Assembly: GCF_902859915.1 (NCBI RefSeq) | Contig: NZ_CADIKK010000006.1 | Span: 186,001-250,000 of the forward strand | Source: Paraburkholderia ultramafica | Lineage (GTDB): Bacteria > Pseudomonadota > Gammaproteobacteria > Burkholderiales > Burkholderiaceae | Length of the DNA stretch: 64,000 nt | Direction: 5' to 3' | Shown: piece after piece, positions 8,405 through 15,917 of the stretch | Numbering within the stretch: position 1 is the first letter of the stretch | Layout of the letters: every line of letters begins with the position of its first letter | Notes under the pieces: generated by a model | What the model was told of the DNA's origin: nothing | Seen by the model: only the letters and a program-made list of their open reading frames with translations | Databases searched by the model: none | Made by a program: the position numbers and the translations under genes

Positions 8405-9241
8405 CTACGCAGATTGTCGTGACTGTCCCGCTGCGCCCTGTGGACGGCCCACTGTGCGAGCGAGAGGCACGATGACAACCAGGGTCGCGATATAGGCCGC
8501 AATCTGGACGCCGGCCGGACGCGCCGTATAGCCAATGAGCGTATGGAGCATCTTGCCGACGACGCTGGATTCCGTGAGCAGCCAGGACGTGTCCCACACC
8601 GTATCACCCCACGACGGCAGGATTCCCGCCGACACCAGGTAGCCCACGCCCTGGCTCGCCATGCCCGCAGCAAGCAGGATGATGAGCGCGTTGGTCACCG
8701 CAAAAAGGCGCTTTAGCGGAATCTGCAGGAGGCCCGCATACATCGCGGCGCCAAGACCGACACCGCCGAAGATCCCCAGCAGTCCGCCGATAATCATCTG
8801 GGGCGTCTGTCCCGGGTCTCCCGCTGCGATGCCATACAGGAACAGGACAGCCTCCGAGCCCTCGCGCAGCACCGCCACGCCAACGACAATCGCAAGGCCT
8901 GTCAGCGGCCTGCTGCCCGCCGCCACCGCCTTGCCCACTGCGGAAATCTGCTGCGCCATTTCGCGACTGTGCTTGCCCATCCAGATGCTGTGCCACGCGA
9001 GCATGACGACTGCAATGAACATCACGCACGCATTGAACACTTCCTGGCCCATCCCCGACGCCCATGACGAGATGACGTCCGCGAACAGGGCGATGAGGCC
9101 TGCGCCGATCACACCGCCCACCAATCCGCCGCTAACCCACCATCCCCGGTTGTAGACTCCTTTCGTGGCCGCCAGCACGATGGACACGACGAGCGCGGCT
9201 TCAAGGACTTCCCGGAAAACGATGAGAGCGGTAGATAGCAT
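8405..9241 (-). CDS. FTR1-family high-affinity iron permease
   Basis: A 278-residue membrane protein with seven or so hydrophobic helices. Both REXXE iron-binding motifs of the FTR1 family are present: REVLEA in the first helix and REGSEA in the fourth. FTR1 proteins import ferric iron generated next to the membrane from ferrous iron. The gene starts 14 bases after the cupredoxin gene's stop, forming the permease/cupredoxin half of an FtrABCD- or EfeUO-like system. The P19-like FtrA and the FtrD ferredoxin are not present in the window. Confidence 0.9.
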   Translation of the reverse strand: MLSTALIVFREVLEAALVVSIVLAATKGVYNRGWWVSGGLVGGVIGAGLIALFADVISSWASGMGQEVFNACVMFIAVVMLAWHSIWMGKHSREMAQQISAVGKAVAAGSRPLTGLAIVVGVAVLREGSEAVLFLYGIAAGDPGQTPQMIIGGLLGIFGGVGLGAAMYAGLLQIPLKRLFAVTNALIILLAAGMASQGVGYLVSAGILPSWGDTVWDTSWLLTESSVVGKMLHTLIGYTARPAGVQIAAYIATLVVIVPLARTVGRPQGAAGQSRQSA

Positions 9242-9255
9242 GATGTCTCCAGGGG

Positions 9256-9594
9256 CTACTTGACGGTCAGATGGGTCTTCGATTCGGCTTCGTGGTACTC
9301 GTCGTGAAACTCGTACGTCCCTGCCTTCAGCGGTCCGATAAAGACGTCAACCTGCTTGCCGCCAGGAATCACCTTCTCTGCCTTGAAGTCATCGCTTTCA
9401 AACTCAGCGGGAGTTGCATCAAGGTTCTTTACCGTGACCTTCACCTTCTTACCTGCAGGGATAGTCAGGTCAGCGGGCGAGAACTTGTGGTCCTTAAGGG
9501 TGAGGGTGTATGACTCCTCTGCGGCGAGGACACTGGATACGGACGTAGCCACCAGGGCCGAGGCAGCGACGATGAAGGTAAGTGTTGATTTCAT
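9256..9594 (-). CDS. Periplasmic cupredoxin-domain protein (FtrB/EfeO-cupredoxin-like)
   Basis: A 112-residue exported protein: signal peptide about residues 1-26 (ending SSVLAAEE), then a cupredoxin beta-sandwich with LKDHKFSPADLTIPAGKKV, the typical opening of the iron-transport cupredoxins. The end has GTYEFHDEYHEAESKTH, where His and Glu replace the usual Cys-His-Met copper set, as is seen in FtrB-type proteins. In such systems this protein helps oxidise ferrous iron before FTR1 uptake. The ATG at 9594 gives a clean signal peptide; the longer frame upstream runs through the putative Fur box. Confidence 0.85.
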   Translation of the reverse strand: MKSTLTFIVAASALVATSVSSVLAAEESYTLTLKDHKFSPADLTIPAGKKVKVTVKNLDATPAEFESDDFKAEKVIPGGKQVDVFIGPLKAGTYEFHDEYHEAESKTHLTVK

Positions 9595-9632
9595 GAACTG
9601 TTCGGTGGTTTGTAATTGATGGTAACAAAAGG

Positions 9633-9651
9633 GATAATAGGAGCCATTCGC
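9633..9651 (-). promoter_or_regulatory. Putative Fur box upstream of the cupredoxin-FTR1 genes
   Basis: On the minus strand GCGAATGGCTCCTATTATC matches 12 of 19 Fur consensus positions, with conserved outer AATG and ATTATC parts. It lies 39 bases before the cupredoxin start, suiting iron repression of the two-gene operon. Visual match only. Confidence 0.45.
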
Positions 9652-9835
9652 ATTCTTGAAGCAGTAACCCTGCGTGCGAAGTGGATAAGATGGTTGTTCC
9701 CCATCGCTCGTGATTCCAGCGCGCCGACCGGTGCGTCCGATTTTGACGGAACATCGCATTTAGCATCAGCTTGCCTGTTATCGCCTGGAAACCTGATGAA
9801 ACGGTCTCACCGCAAAGTAACTCGTGTCTCGTTGC

Positions 9836-9847
9836 CGGGGGGGGGGG
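9836..9847. repeat. Run of twelve G
   Basis: An uninterrupted G12 tract in the 310-base gap between the cupredoxin promoter region and the end of the cytochrome b-like gene. It lies outside any gene. Such tracts slip easily in replication and in sequencing. Apart from it and the Fur-like box I see nothing else in this gap. Confidence 0.9.
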
Positions 9848-9904
9848 TGCGTTGCGGTTCGACGATCTGTGGGTGTTCTCCGGAATGTTCCTCGAATCCC
9901 TCGC

Positions 9905-10387
9905 TCAGGATGTGCGCCGACGGGAGAATGGTTGATCGCCACGGCGTGAAGCACGGGCCGCAACAACATGCGTGGCGAGCGCAATCGGTAATACGCAGCC
10001 AGCGCCCCAGTGCAGCCACTCGGCGATCCACCGCAGCGTATCGCCATCGAAATAGTAGAGACCGTAACCCGTCACCGCCAGCAGGCTCAGCGCGATGCAC
10101 ATGGCAACGCCCGCAGCACGGTTTCGCCCCGTTCTCCAGCCTGGCAAGAAATGTCGCTGCATCATGGTGCCGACGGCGAAGATCACCCCCATTGCGCTCG
10201 CACCATGGATCTTCATCGACCAGGGTTCGATCGGGCTGGGCAACGCCTCGTCCGATCGCCCGTAATACGCGAGTAACCAGGCGAAACCTGTCGCAGCGAG
10301 CAGGGTTATCAGCACATACAGCGTCCAGCGCGACGGTCTGGTGAGCTTTGGCCCGGGGGCGCGAGCGTGTTGTTGTGGTAGTTTCAT
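9905..10387 (-). CDS. Four-helix cytochrome b-like membrane protein
   Basis: A 160-residue protein with four hydrophobic helices (around residues 21-40, 65-78, 92-112 and 122-143) and histidines near helix ends (KIHGAS, MQRHFLPGW, EWLHWG, LATHVV) that could hold haem b. It resembles small DUF4405/cytochrome b-type membrane subunits. Its ATG overlaps the apbE stop as ATGA, and with the FMN-binding gene it forms a three-gene operon. Its likely job is passing electrons between the quinone pool and the periplasmic flavoprotein. Haem binding is inferred. Confidence 0.68.
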   Translation of the reverse strand: MKLPQQHARAPGPKLTRPSRWTLYVLITLLAATGFAWLLAYYGRSDEALPSPIEPWSMKIHGASAMGVIFAVGTMMQRHFLPGWRTGRNRAAGVAMCIALSLLAVTGYGLYYFDGDTLRWIAEWLHWGAGCVLPIALATHVVAARASRRGDQPFSRRRTS

Positions 10388-11334
10388 TGATGTTCCGGAG
10401 GATTCGGCCGTTGCGCAACAAACCGGACCATGGACGCGCCGTAACGTGCGAATAGCGGATGGGCCGCATTTCCAGTGGTCAATGCGACCTTGGTCAGCGC
10501 ATCGGCAATCACGCAGACCGGTGCCGCGATGGTCACGCCCGCCCCCCATTGGCAACGGGACGCTGCGGAACGGATCGATCAGTGGGGAAGCCTCATGCGC
10601 GCACTCGTCCAGCCCGCTCGTCGATGAACTGGCCAGCGCGCCATCCGAAAACCCGACCGAGCCGACGAGTCGTGCGCGATCGCGTGGATCCCGCAAACGA
10701 ATCCGAACCGCGCTTCTCCCGTGATAGCGGAGATCCCCGCCAGCATTGACCAGTACGCTGTCAATCGGTGTCCGCCTGCCTTGGCCAGCGCCCTTACCGC
10801 TTCGACGGCGCGATCGACTGCATAACCCTTGGCGATGCCGCCAAGATCGATCAGGCAATCGCGTTGCTTGACTACAGAACAGGCGTCGATGGCGAATGCC
10901 GGAACACGGTCCGGTGAACAACCGGCCAGTTCACCATGCAATTCGCGACGACGCGGGCGAGCTTCGTTGCCATCCCAACCGTCCACCCATGGCAACAGAC
11001 GATGGCGCACGAGCACCGGCGCGACCGTACAATCGAACCCGCCGGCTGAGGCGTCCTGCAATTCGGTTGCGAGCCGAAGCACATCGGCCGTGCGCGGGTC
11101 GACCTCGACGGGTACGCCGGGCGCCGCGCGGTTGATGCGGCTTACGTCACTCGATGGCTCGTGAAAACTCATCAGCCGGTGCACGTCCCGGATCTCCGCA
11201 AACGCCGCACCAATGGCCGTTTGCGCGAAGTCGCGGTCCGGCGCGCCGACGGCAACATCGACGAGCGTCCCCAGCAAAGGTTTGGCACGACGCACGATGC
11301 ATCCGTCACGCAGCGCGATGGCTGTATTCTTCAT
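10384..11334 (-). pseudogene. apbE: FAD:protein FMN transferase, broken by two frameshifts
   Basis: The N-terminal part reads as ApbE in one frame (PLLGTLVDVAVG, then DLGGIAKGYAVDRAVEAVRA). Near 10770 the match jumps to a second frame (SVLVNAGGDLRYHG, then VRIRLRDP). Near 10551 it jumps again at a G6 run to a third frame (VTIAAPVCVIADALTKVALT through ARYGASM) that ends at 10384. One missing base and one extra base would restore a full protein of about 315 residues. ApbE attaches FMN to a Thr in SGAT-type motifs, and such a target is encoded just upstream. This is either a real recent pseudogene or two sequencing errors. Confidence 0.8.
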
Positions 11335-11335
11335 G

Positions 11336-11860
11336 TCACTTTCCGGCAAGCATCGTATCGACATACACGGCCAGCCGTCTGATTCCCTCGGTCACGTGGG
11401 CGCACGACATCGTTGCGCCGCTGATGCCCCGGATGTCCTCGCCGATGTGCAAGGGCGCCGACGCGGTTTTCCCTTCGAATTGACTGCGCCATGCGCGCGT
11501 GCGGATTTCGCGCCCATGTTCTTCGCGATACGACAGGATCTCGACGTCGTGAATGGCGCCGTCCGTGCCGAACGCAACCGCGTAGTTGATCAGCTGGAAC
11601 TTGCCGATCACCGCATCGGTGATGAAATAGCCGAGCAAGACGTCGCCTGACCTCGCAGCAAATACATTCCACTGCGCGGGGTTGATGCGCGTACCGGCCT
11701 GCGCCGGCAACGCCTTCCGGTGCTCTTCGGTAAGCGTGACGGGTTGGGCAACGAACGCCGTCGCGTTCGGAAACATGGCCTTCTGTGCTTGCGCTACCGA
11801 AAGGTAATCGGCGCCGAACACGACTGCCGGCGTGACGCCGGCGGCCGCTGCAAGCATCAC
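11336..11860 (-). CDS. Exported FMN-binding domain protein
   Basis: A protein of at least 174 residues with an N-terminal hydrophobic segment (export signal or anchor) and a C-terminal FMN-binding domain. The motif SGATMSCAHVTEGIRR matches the flavinylation site, in which the Thr of SGAT carries FMN attached by ApbE. The family includes RnfG/NqrC-like subunits and stand-alone electron carriers. The apbE gene follows after two bases. The first conventional start is the GTG at 11860, or the ATG after it, but this clips the signal; the frame continues upstream to a CTG at 11896 with a GGAGAG site before it, giving a better N-terminus. Confidence 0.8.
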   Translation of the reverse strand: MMLAAAAGVTPAVVFGADYLSVAQAQKAMFPNATAFVAQPVTLTEEHRKALPAQAGTRINPAQWNVFAARSGDVLLGYFITDAVIGKFQLINYAVAFGTDGAIHDVEILSYREEHGREIRTRAWRSQFEGKTASAPLHIGEDIRGISGATMSCAHVTEGIRRLAVYVDTMLAGK

Positions 11861-11896
11861 CAGGGGTGTCCAGCGAGCTGTATGGCGAGTGATCAG

Positions 11897-12409
11897 AATT
11901 GCTCTCCGAGGCCCAGATCCAGTCGTGAGAAATCACTGAGGCGTGGCATCGTTGCGCTCGTCAAGCCCTGCCGCAGGGCGCTTCGAGCGTGAGCGGCTGT
12001 CCTACGCCGCCCTGTCGGCCCGCCACGTGGACCGTCGCAGATGACAATTCAATTCGCGCGCCCAAACGCGTATCCATTGAGGCCAGTGGATGTCAGTATG
12101 CGGCGAGGCCCGCGAGTTGATTCCCGGAGACCGACATTGTCTGATGTCGCCACCGAATTTGTTCGCCGGTGACGTTCGGTCGCCGGAATAAAGAGGTGAT
12201 CTCCTTCGTTTTGGACCTGAGGAAGCCAGGCGCACGCGTACTGATGGTCTATCCCTCTGCGTGATCCTGTGTAGTGCCACCGTTTTGCCAGGCGACGCCG
12301 GTCATGCCGTGCGCGACGCGTCGTCTTTGTCGTCCCGCTTGCCGCAGTGGGTGGGTACTGCTGTGCCCTGCAAACACCCATCTGCGAAACGGGCCAGGGG
12401 AGATGAGGC
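11897..12409. other. Divergent promoter region between the two redox operons
   Basis: About 510 bases without a gene. Short frames exist on both strands but none has a family match or a ribosome site. It must contain promoters for the leftward FMN-binding operon and the rightward cytochrome operon. I could not pick a convincing operator. Confidence 0.5.
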
Positions 12410-13795
12410 ATGAGAATGGCCTCTACCGTCCATCGCCTGCTTCAAAGCATCTGGATCCTTGCGGTCGCGGCGGTTTGCCTCCTTAATGCACTCCTTAACG
12501 CCCCTTCCACTCGGGCGCTCCCGATCTTCGCCCGTCAAACGGGACAAAGCTGCGTTGCCTGCCATGCGGGCGGACAGTTTCCCGAACTGACTCCTTATGG
12601 ACGTATGTTCAAGCTGAACGGCTATACGTTCGGCGAACGCACCGTCCCGGTTGCGGTCATGGCGACGCTCGACCTGACGAAGACAAGGGTCAATCACGAC
12701 GCCAGCGGCAACATCATCTCCCCCAAGGACGGGCTGCCGATATTCGACGCCGCCAGCATCTTCCTCGCTGGCAAGATCACCGACAGGATCGGCGCGTTCA
12801 CGCAGTTCACCTACTCGAACTACGATCATCAGGGCGCCGACGGCAGGTGGATCGGTCACTGGGCGTCAGACAACATGGACTTCCGTTACGTGGACAGGAT
12901 CATAGGGGACGCAAACGACCTGATACTCGGCACCACGCTGCACAACAATCCGACCATGCAGGATGTCTGGAACAGCACGCCCGCATGGAGTTACCCGTAC
13001 GTGTCCTCGTCGACGAGCACAGTGGGCGCGCCGCAGTTCCTGCCGATCATCGAGGGCTCGCTGGCACAGCAGGTCGTCGGCGCGGGAGGCTACGTCTACT
13101 GGAACCGGACCATTTATGCCGAACTATCGTTCTACAGTACGGCCGACGGCATCTGGTCGTTCATGAGCAAGGGTAACAAGGCCGGCGACCCGAACCACCC
13201 GCAGATATATTTACGCGGCCAGAACCCGTACTGGCGACTGGCCCTGACTCATGACTGGGGACCACACAGCGTGATGGTGGGGACGTTCGGGCTCAACGTC
13301 AACGTCTACCCCAACGACGTCAACTCGTTCCCGAACTTCAATCAAGGCGTCACCCGCTATCGCGATATCGGCTTCGATGCCCAGTATCAGTACCTGCTTG
13401 AGCCAAACACCTTCACTGCGCAGGCCCGATTTATCCGCGAGAACATCAGCGATCCGAATAACCTCGTTTTTGGAGACAGCGCTGCGGCAAGCCTGAAATC
13501 CCTGAGGCTGAAGCTGTCGTATATCTATCAGGCCAGGTATGGCGTGAGCCTTTCGTTTTTTAACATCACCGGCAGCCCTGATAGCGCCGCGTATGCGGCG
13601 AGCGCAAATTTTTCTCCTGCAACGCAGGGCTGGACGCCGGAGATATTCTGGATTCCTGTTCAGAATATCCGTATAGGGCTGCAATATACCCATTTCACCA
13701 AATACCTTGGCGCACGTTCAAATTACGATGGGCACGGACGCAATGCGAGCGACAACGACACGCTGTTTCTGTACCTTTGGGCGGCGTACTGGTGA
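12410..13795 (+). CDS. Cyc2-like fused monohaem cytochrome/outer-membrane porin
   Basis: A 461-residue protein: signal peptide about residues 1-36 (ending TRALP), then a single haem c site CVACH at residues 48-52 in FARQTGQSCVACHAGG, followed by FPELTPYGRMFKLNGYTF and some 400 residues of alternating beta-strand pattern ending in Trp (LYLWAAYW), as expected for a barrel. One CXXCH fused ahead of a porin is the architecture of Cyc2, the outer-membrane iron oxidase, and the Phe-Pro-x-Leu/Phe-Gly-Arg context resembles it. Many relatives are labelled only cytochrome C. It is followed by a c4-type cytochrome. Iron oxidation is not shown; another extracellular donor or acceptor is possible. Confidence 0.72.
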   Translation: MRMASTVHRLLQSIWILAVAAVCLLNALLNAPSTRALPIFARQTGQSCVACHAGGQFPELTPYGRMFKLNGYTFGERTVPVAVMATLDLTKTRVNHDASGNIISPKDGLPIFDAASIFLAGKITDRIGAFTQFTYSNYDHQGADGRWIGHWASDNMDFRYVDRIIGDANDLILGTTLHNNPTMQDVWNSTPAWSYPYVSSSTSTVGAPQFLPIIEGSLAQQVVGAGGYVYWNRTIYAELSFYSTADGIWSFMSKGNKAGDPNHPQIYLRGQNPYWRLALTHDWGPHSVMVGTFGLNVNVYPNDVNSFPNFNQGVTRYRDIGFDAQYQYLLEPNTFTAQARFIRENISDPNNLVFGDSAAASLKSLRLKLSYIYQARYGVSLSFFNITGSPDSAAYAASANFSPATQGWTPEIFWIPVQNIRIGLQYTHFTKYLGARSNYDGHGRNASDNDTLFLYLWAAYW

Positions 13796-13876
13796 TGTCT
13801 CCTGCTGCACCTGTTTCAAACGTGAGGCTGTGAGGATCAAGGCTTCGTTCAATCGTTGCCATCTGGGAGAAATCAA

Positions 13877-14632
13877 TTGAAAGCCTCGCTATCGCGCTGT
13901 CCCAGTGAACACCGTGCGAACCTTCTGGAGACCCCGAAATTTCAGGCAACGTCGCGATGGATCCTGCTCGCCGCCCTGCTGGGCAGCGGCGCGGGTTGCC
14001 ACGACATGGAGCATTCCAGACAGATTGACAATCCCGCTGTCGCGGGCAGGACGATCGCGCTGCAGATTTGTTCGAACTGCCATAGCGTGGACGGCGTGTC
14101 CGTGTCCCCCATGTTTCCCACGCTCGCAGGTCAGCGAAAGGAATATCTGGTCAATCAACTGAGCGACTTCAGGGCACACCTCCGGTCCGACCCGAATGCC
14201 AAAAGATTCATGTGGGGCTTTACGCATCTGAGCGACGAGCAGATCGAGCAGCTTGCCATGTACTTTGCGAGCCGGCCGCCACCCGCGGGCCTGCCAGGTG
14301 ACCGTCTGCTCGTTGACGACGGCAGGACAATTTTCATCTCCGGCATACCGGATAAGGGCGTCCCGGCATGCAGTTCTTGTCATGGAACAGGTGGCGAAGG
14401 CATGGGTGAGTTTCCCCGGCTTGCAGGCCAGCATGCGGACTACATCGTGAAGCAGTTGCTGGTCTTCCGGCAAGCTGGTCAGAGGCCTCGCGGCGAGTCG
14501 ATGAAGGCGATCTCCGACAACATGTCGGAACAGGAGATGCGCTCGGTGGCGGCGTTTCTCGAAGCGTCCTCGTCTCAGGCTGGGGTACCGGTTGATCTCG
14601 GGACCGCCGATCCGGGATCGGTCCGCAGGTAA
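13877..14632 (+). CDS. Diheme c4-type cytochrome, probable lipoprotein
   Basis: About 251 residues with two haem c sites, CSNCH (residues 65-69) and CSSCH (165-169), each followed by a proline/methionine segment and LAGQ-x-x-Y (SPMFPTLAGQ and FPRLAGQHADY), the pattern of cytochrome c4 duplicated domains. A hydrophobic N-terminus ends in GSGAGC, a possible lipobox that would tether it to a membrane. No ATG is available: the TTG at 13877 has GGGAGA seven bases before it; another TTG lies at 13856. Placed after the Cyc2-like gene, it is the natural periplasmic electron partner. Confidence 0.85.
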   Translation: MKASLSRCPSEHRANLLETPKFQATSRWILLAALLGSGAGCHDMEHSRQIDNPAVAGRTIALQICSNCHSVDGVSVSPMFPTLAGQRKEYLVNQLSDFRAHLRSDPNAKRFMWGFTHLSDEQIEQLAMYFASRPPPAGLPGDRLLVDDGRTIFISGIPDKGVPACSSCHGTGGEGMGEFPRLAGQHADYIVKQLLVFRQAGQRPRGESMKAISDNMSEQEMRSVAAFLEASSSQAGVPVDLGTADPGSVRR

Positions 14633-14665
14633 CCCATCAGATCGTCATTGACGATCTGATGGGTT
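14631..14665 (+). terminator. Perfect 17-base inverted repeat after the cytochrome operon
   Basis: AACCCATCAGATCGTCA is followed after one base by its exact reverse complement. In RNA it would fold into a long hairpin right behind the stop codon. There is no T tract after it, so it may stop transcription weakly or protect the mRNA end. The following bases up to the recombinase gene show nothing else. Confidence 0.6.
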
Positions 14666-14807
14666 AGAGAGGGGAGCAAACCTCGCCGATATCGCAGATG
14701 AACCAACGTTCGTCGTCGCGAATCGAATGGCCGCTTGCTGTGCAGAGGGGACTTCCGAACGTTCGCAGGCCATCACTCGCGAATGACGGCTACTGGCCGT
14801 TCTGCGA

Positions 14808-15458
14808 TCACTCGCTAACCGGCCAGACAACCTGAACCTCTGTCTGTTCCGCCATTTCAAGTGCGTCATCTACCTCGATGCCGAGGTAGCGGACTGTACT
14901 TTCGAGCTTCGTGTGACCGAGCAACAACTGAACGGCCCTGAGGTTCTTCGTGCGACGGTAGATCAAAGACGTCTTGGTCCGGCGCATCGCGTGGGTACCG
15001 TAGGCACTGTCGTCAGGGCCGATTGACGCGATCCACCGATGAACCAGCCGGGCATACTGTCGTGTCGACAAGTGAGGCGAGTCGTGAATTCTGCTCGGGA
15101 ACAGGAAGTCCGTTGCCTGCAGCCCCGCATCCCTTATCCATGCCGCCACGCTCTCACGAGTCTGTTCGGTAATCTCGAACTGTACCGGTCGTTGTGTCTT
15201 CTGCTGCATGATCGTCGCGCGACTAGCGACGTGCTCCCCGTGACAAACGTCGCGCACGCGCAGTTTCGTCAGATCACACGCGCGACGCTTGCTGTCGATG
15301 GCGAGATTGAACATTGCCAGGTCCCGCACGTGGGACGAAAGCTGCAGGCACACGCGTATCGCCCAAATTTCCCTCAGTTTCAGCGGCGGCTTCTGGCCAG
15401 TTAATCTCCCTTTATTCCACGGTACCCGCGACGGGACCGTATCGGTTGCTGCTCCCAT
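14808..15458 (-). CDS. Small tyrosine recombinase/integrase
   Basis: A 216-residue protein carrying the catalytic domain of tyrosine recombinases and little of an N-terminal arm-binding domain. Catalytic elements visible are the first Arg region (AIDSKRRACDLTKLRVRDV), HAMRRTK for the H-x-x-R pair, LLGHTKLESTVRYLG for the second His and the Tyr nucleophile. A strong AAGGAG site stands before the ATG. It looks intact, so it may still act on its own element, whose borders I could not find. Relatives of this size are common, often as orphans, in Burkholderia-type genomes. Confidence 0.85.
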   Translation of the reverse strand: MGAATDTVPSRVPWNKGRLTGQKPPLKLREIWAIRVCLQLSSHVRDLAMFNLAIDSKRRACDLTKLRVRDVCHGEHVASRATIMQQKTQRPVQFEITEQTRESVAAWIRDAGLQATDFLFPSRIHDSPHLSTRQYARLVHRWIASIGPDDSAYGTHAMRRTKTSLIYRRTKNLRAVQLLLGHTKLESTVRYLGIEVDDALEMAEQTEVQVVWPVSE

Positions 15459-15917
15459 GACAATCTCCTTTTAATTGAAGGGAGATCCAGTCTGAGTCCG
15501 GGTCAACGAGTCAACGGGCGCTCCCCGACCCACAGCGGGCTTTCAGAAACACCGAAGCGGTCGTTCCAGACGGGAAAAATTCTGACGGCCTTAGGAAGCT
15601 ATGTAAGTTCGCAAGCAAGCCCAAAACGAAAGCACTCAGAAGGTGCGTGCATGAAAGCTCCTGCGGATCGATATTGAATAAAACCTCAATACCTTTTGGC
15701 GAAAAAATCATGACCAGCACGAACTACGACCCGTTCCGCTTTTCCACGATCGCACATGGTAACCACAAAAGTCTCAATAGTACTTGCCCCCTGCAGGTTC
15801 AGCGTACCGACAACGAATACTGAAAGAAGATAACAAAAACGTCACCTACGGGTCAGTTCCAAGACACTTGATTTGCCTACAGTAGAAGTCTCAGATCGCA
15901 AAACCGGAACAGATTCC
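15459..15917. other. Gap between recombinase and DUF3300 gene
   Basis: About 460 bases, less GC-rich than the surroundings towards its right end. A 69-codon frame on the minus strand (15511-15720) has no ribosome site or family match. The promoter of the DUF3300 gene should lie here. No recognisable attachment repeat or insertion sequence end was seen. Confidence 0.45.

Noticed and set aside
15511..15720. 69-codon minus-strand frame in the gap after the recombinase
   Set aside because: No start signal or similarity; the gap looks non-coding.
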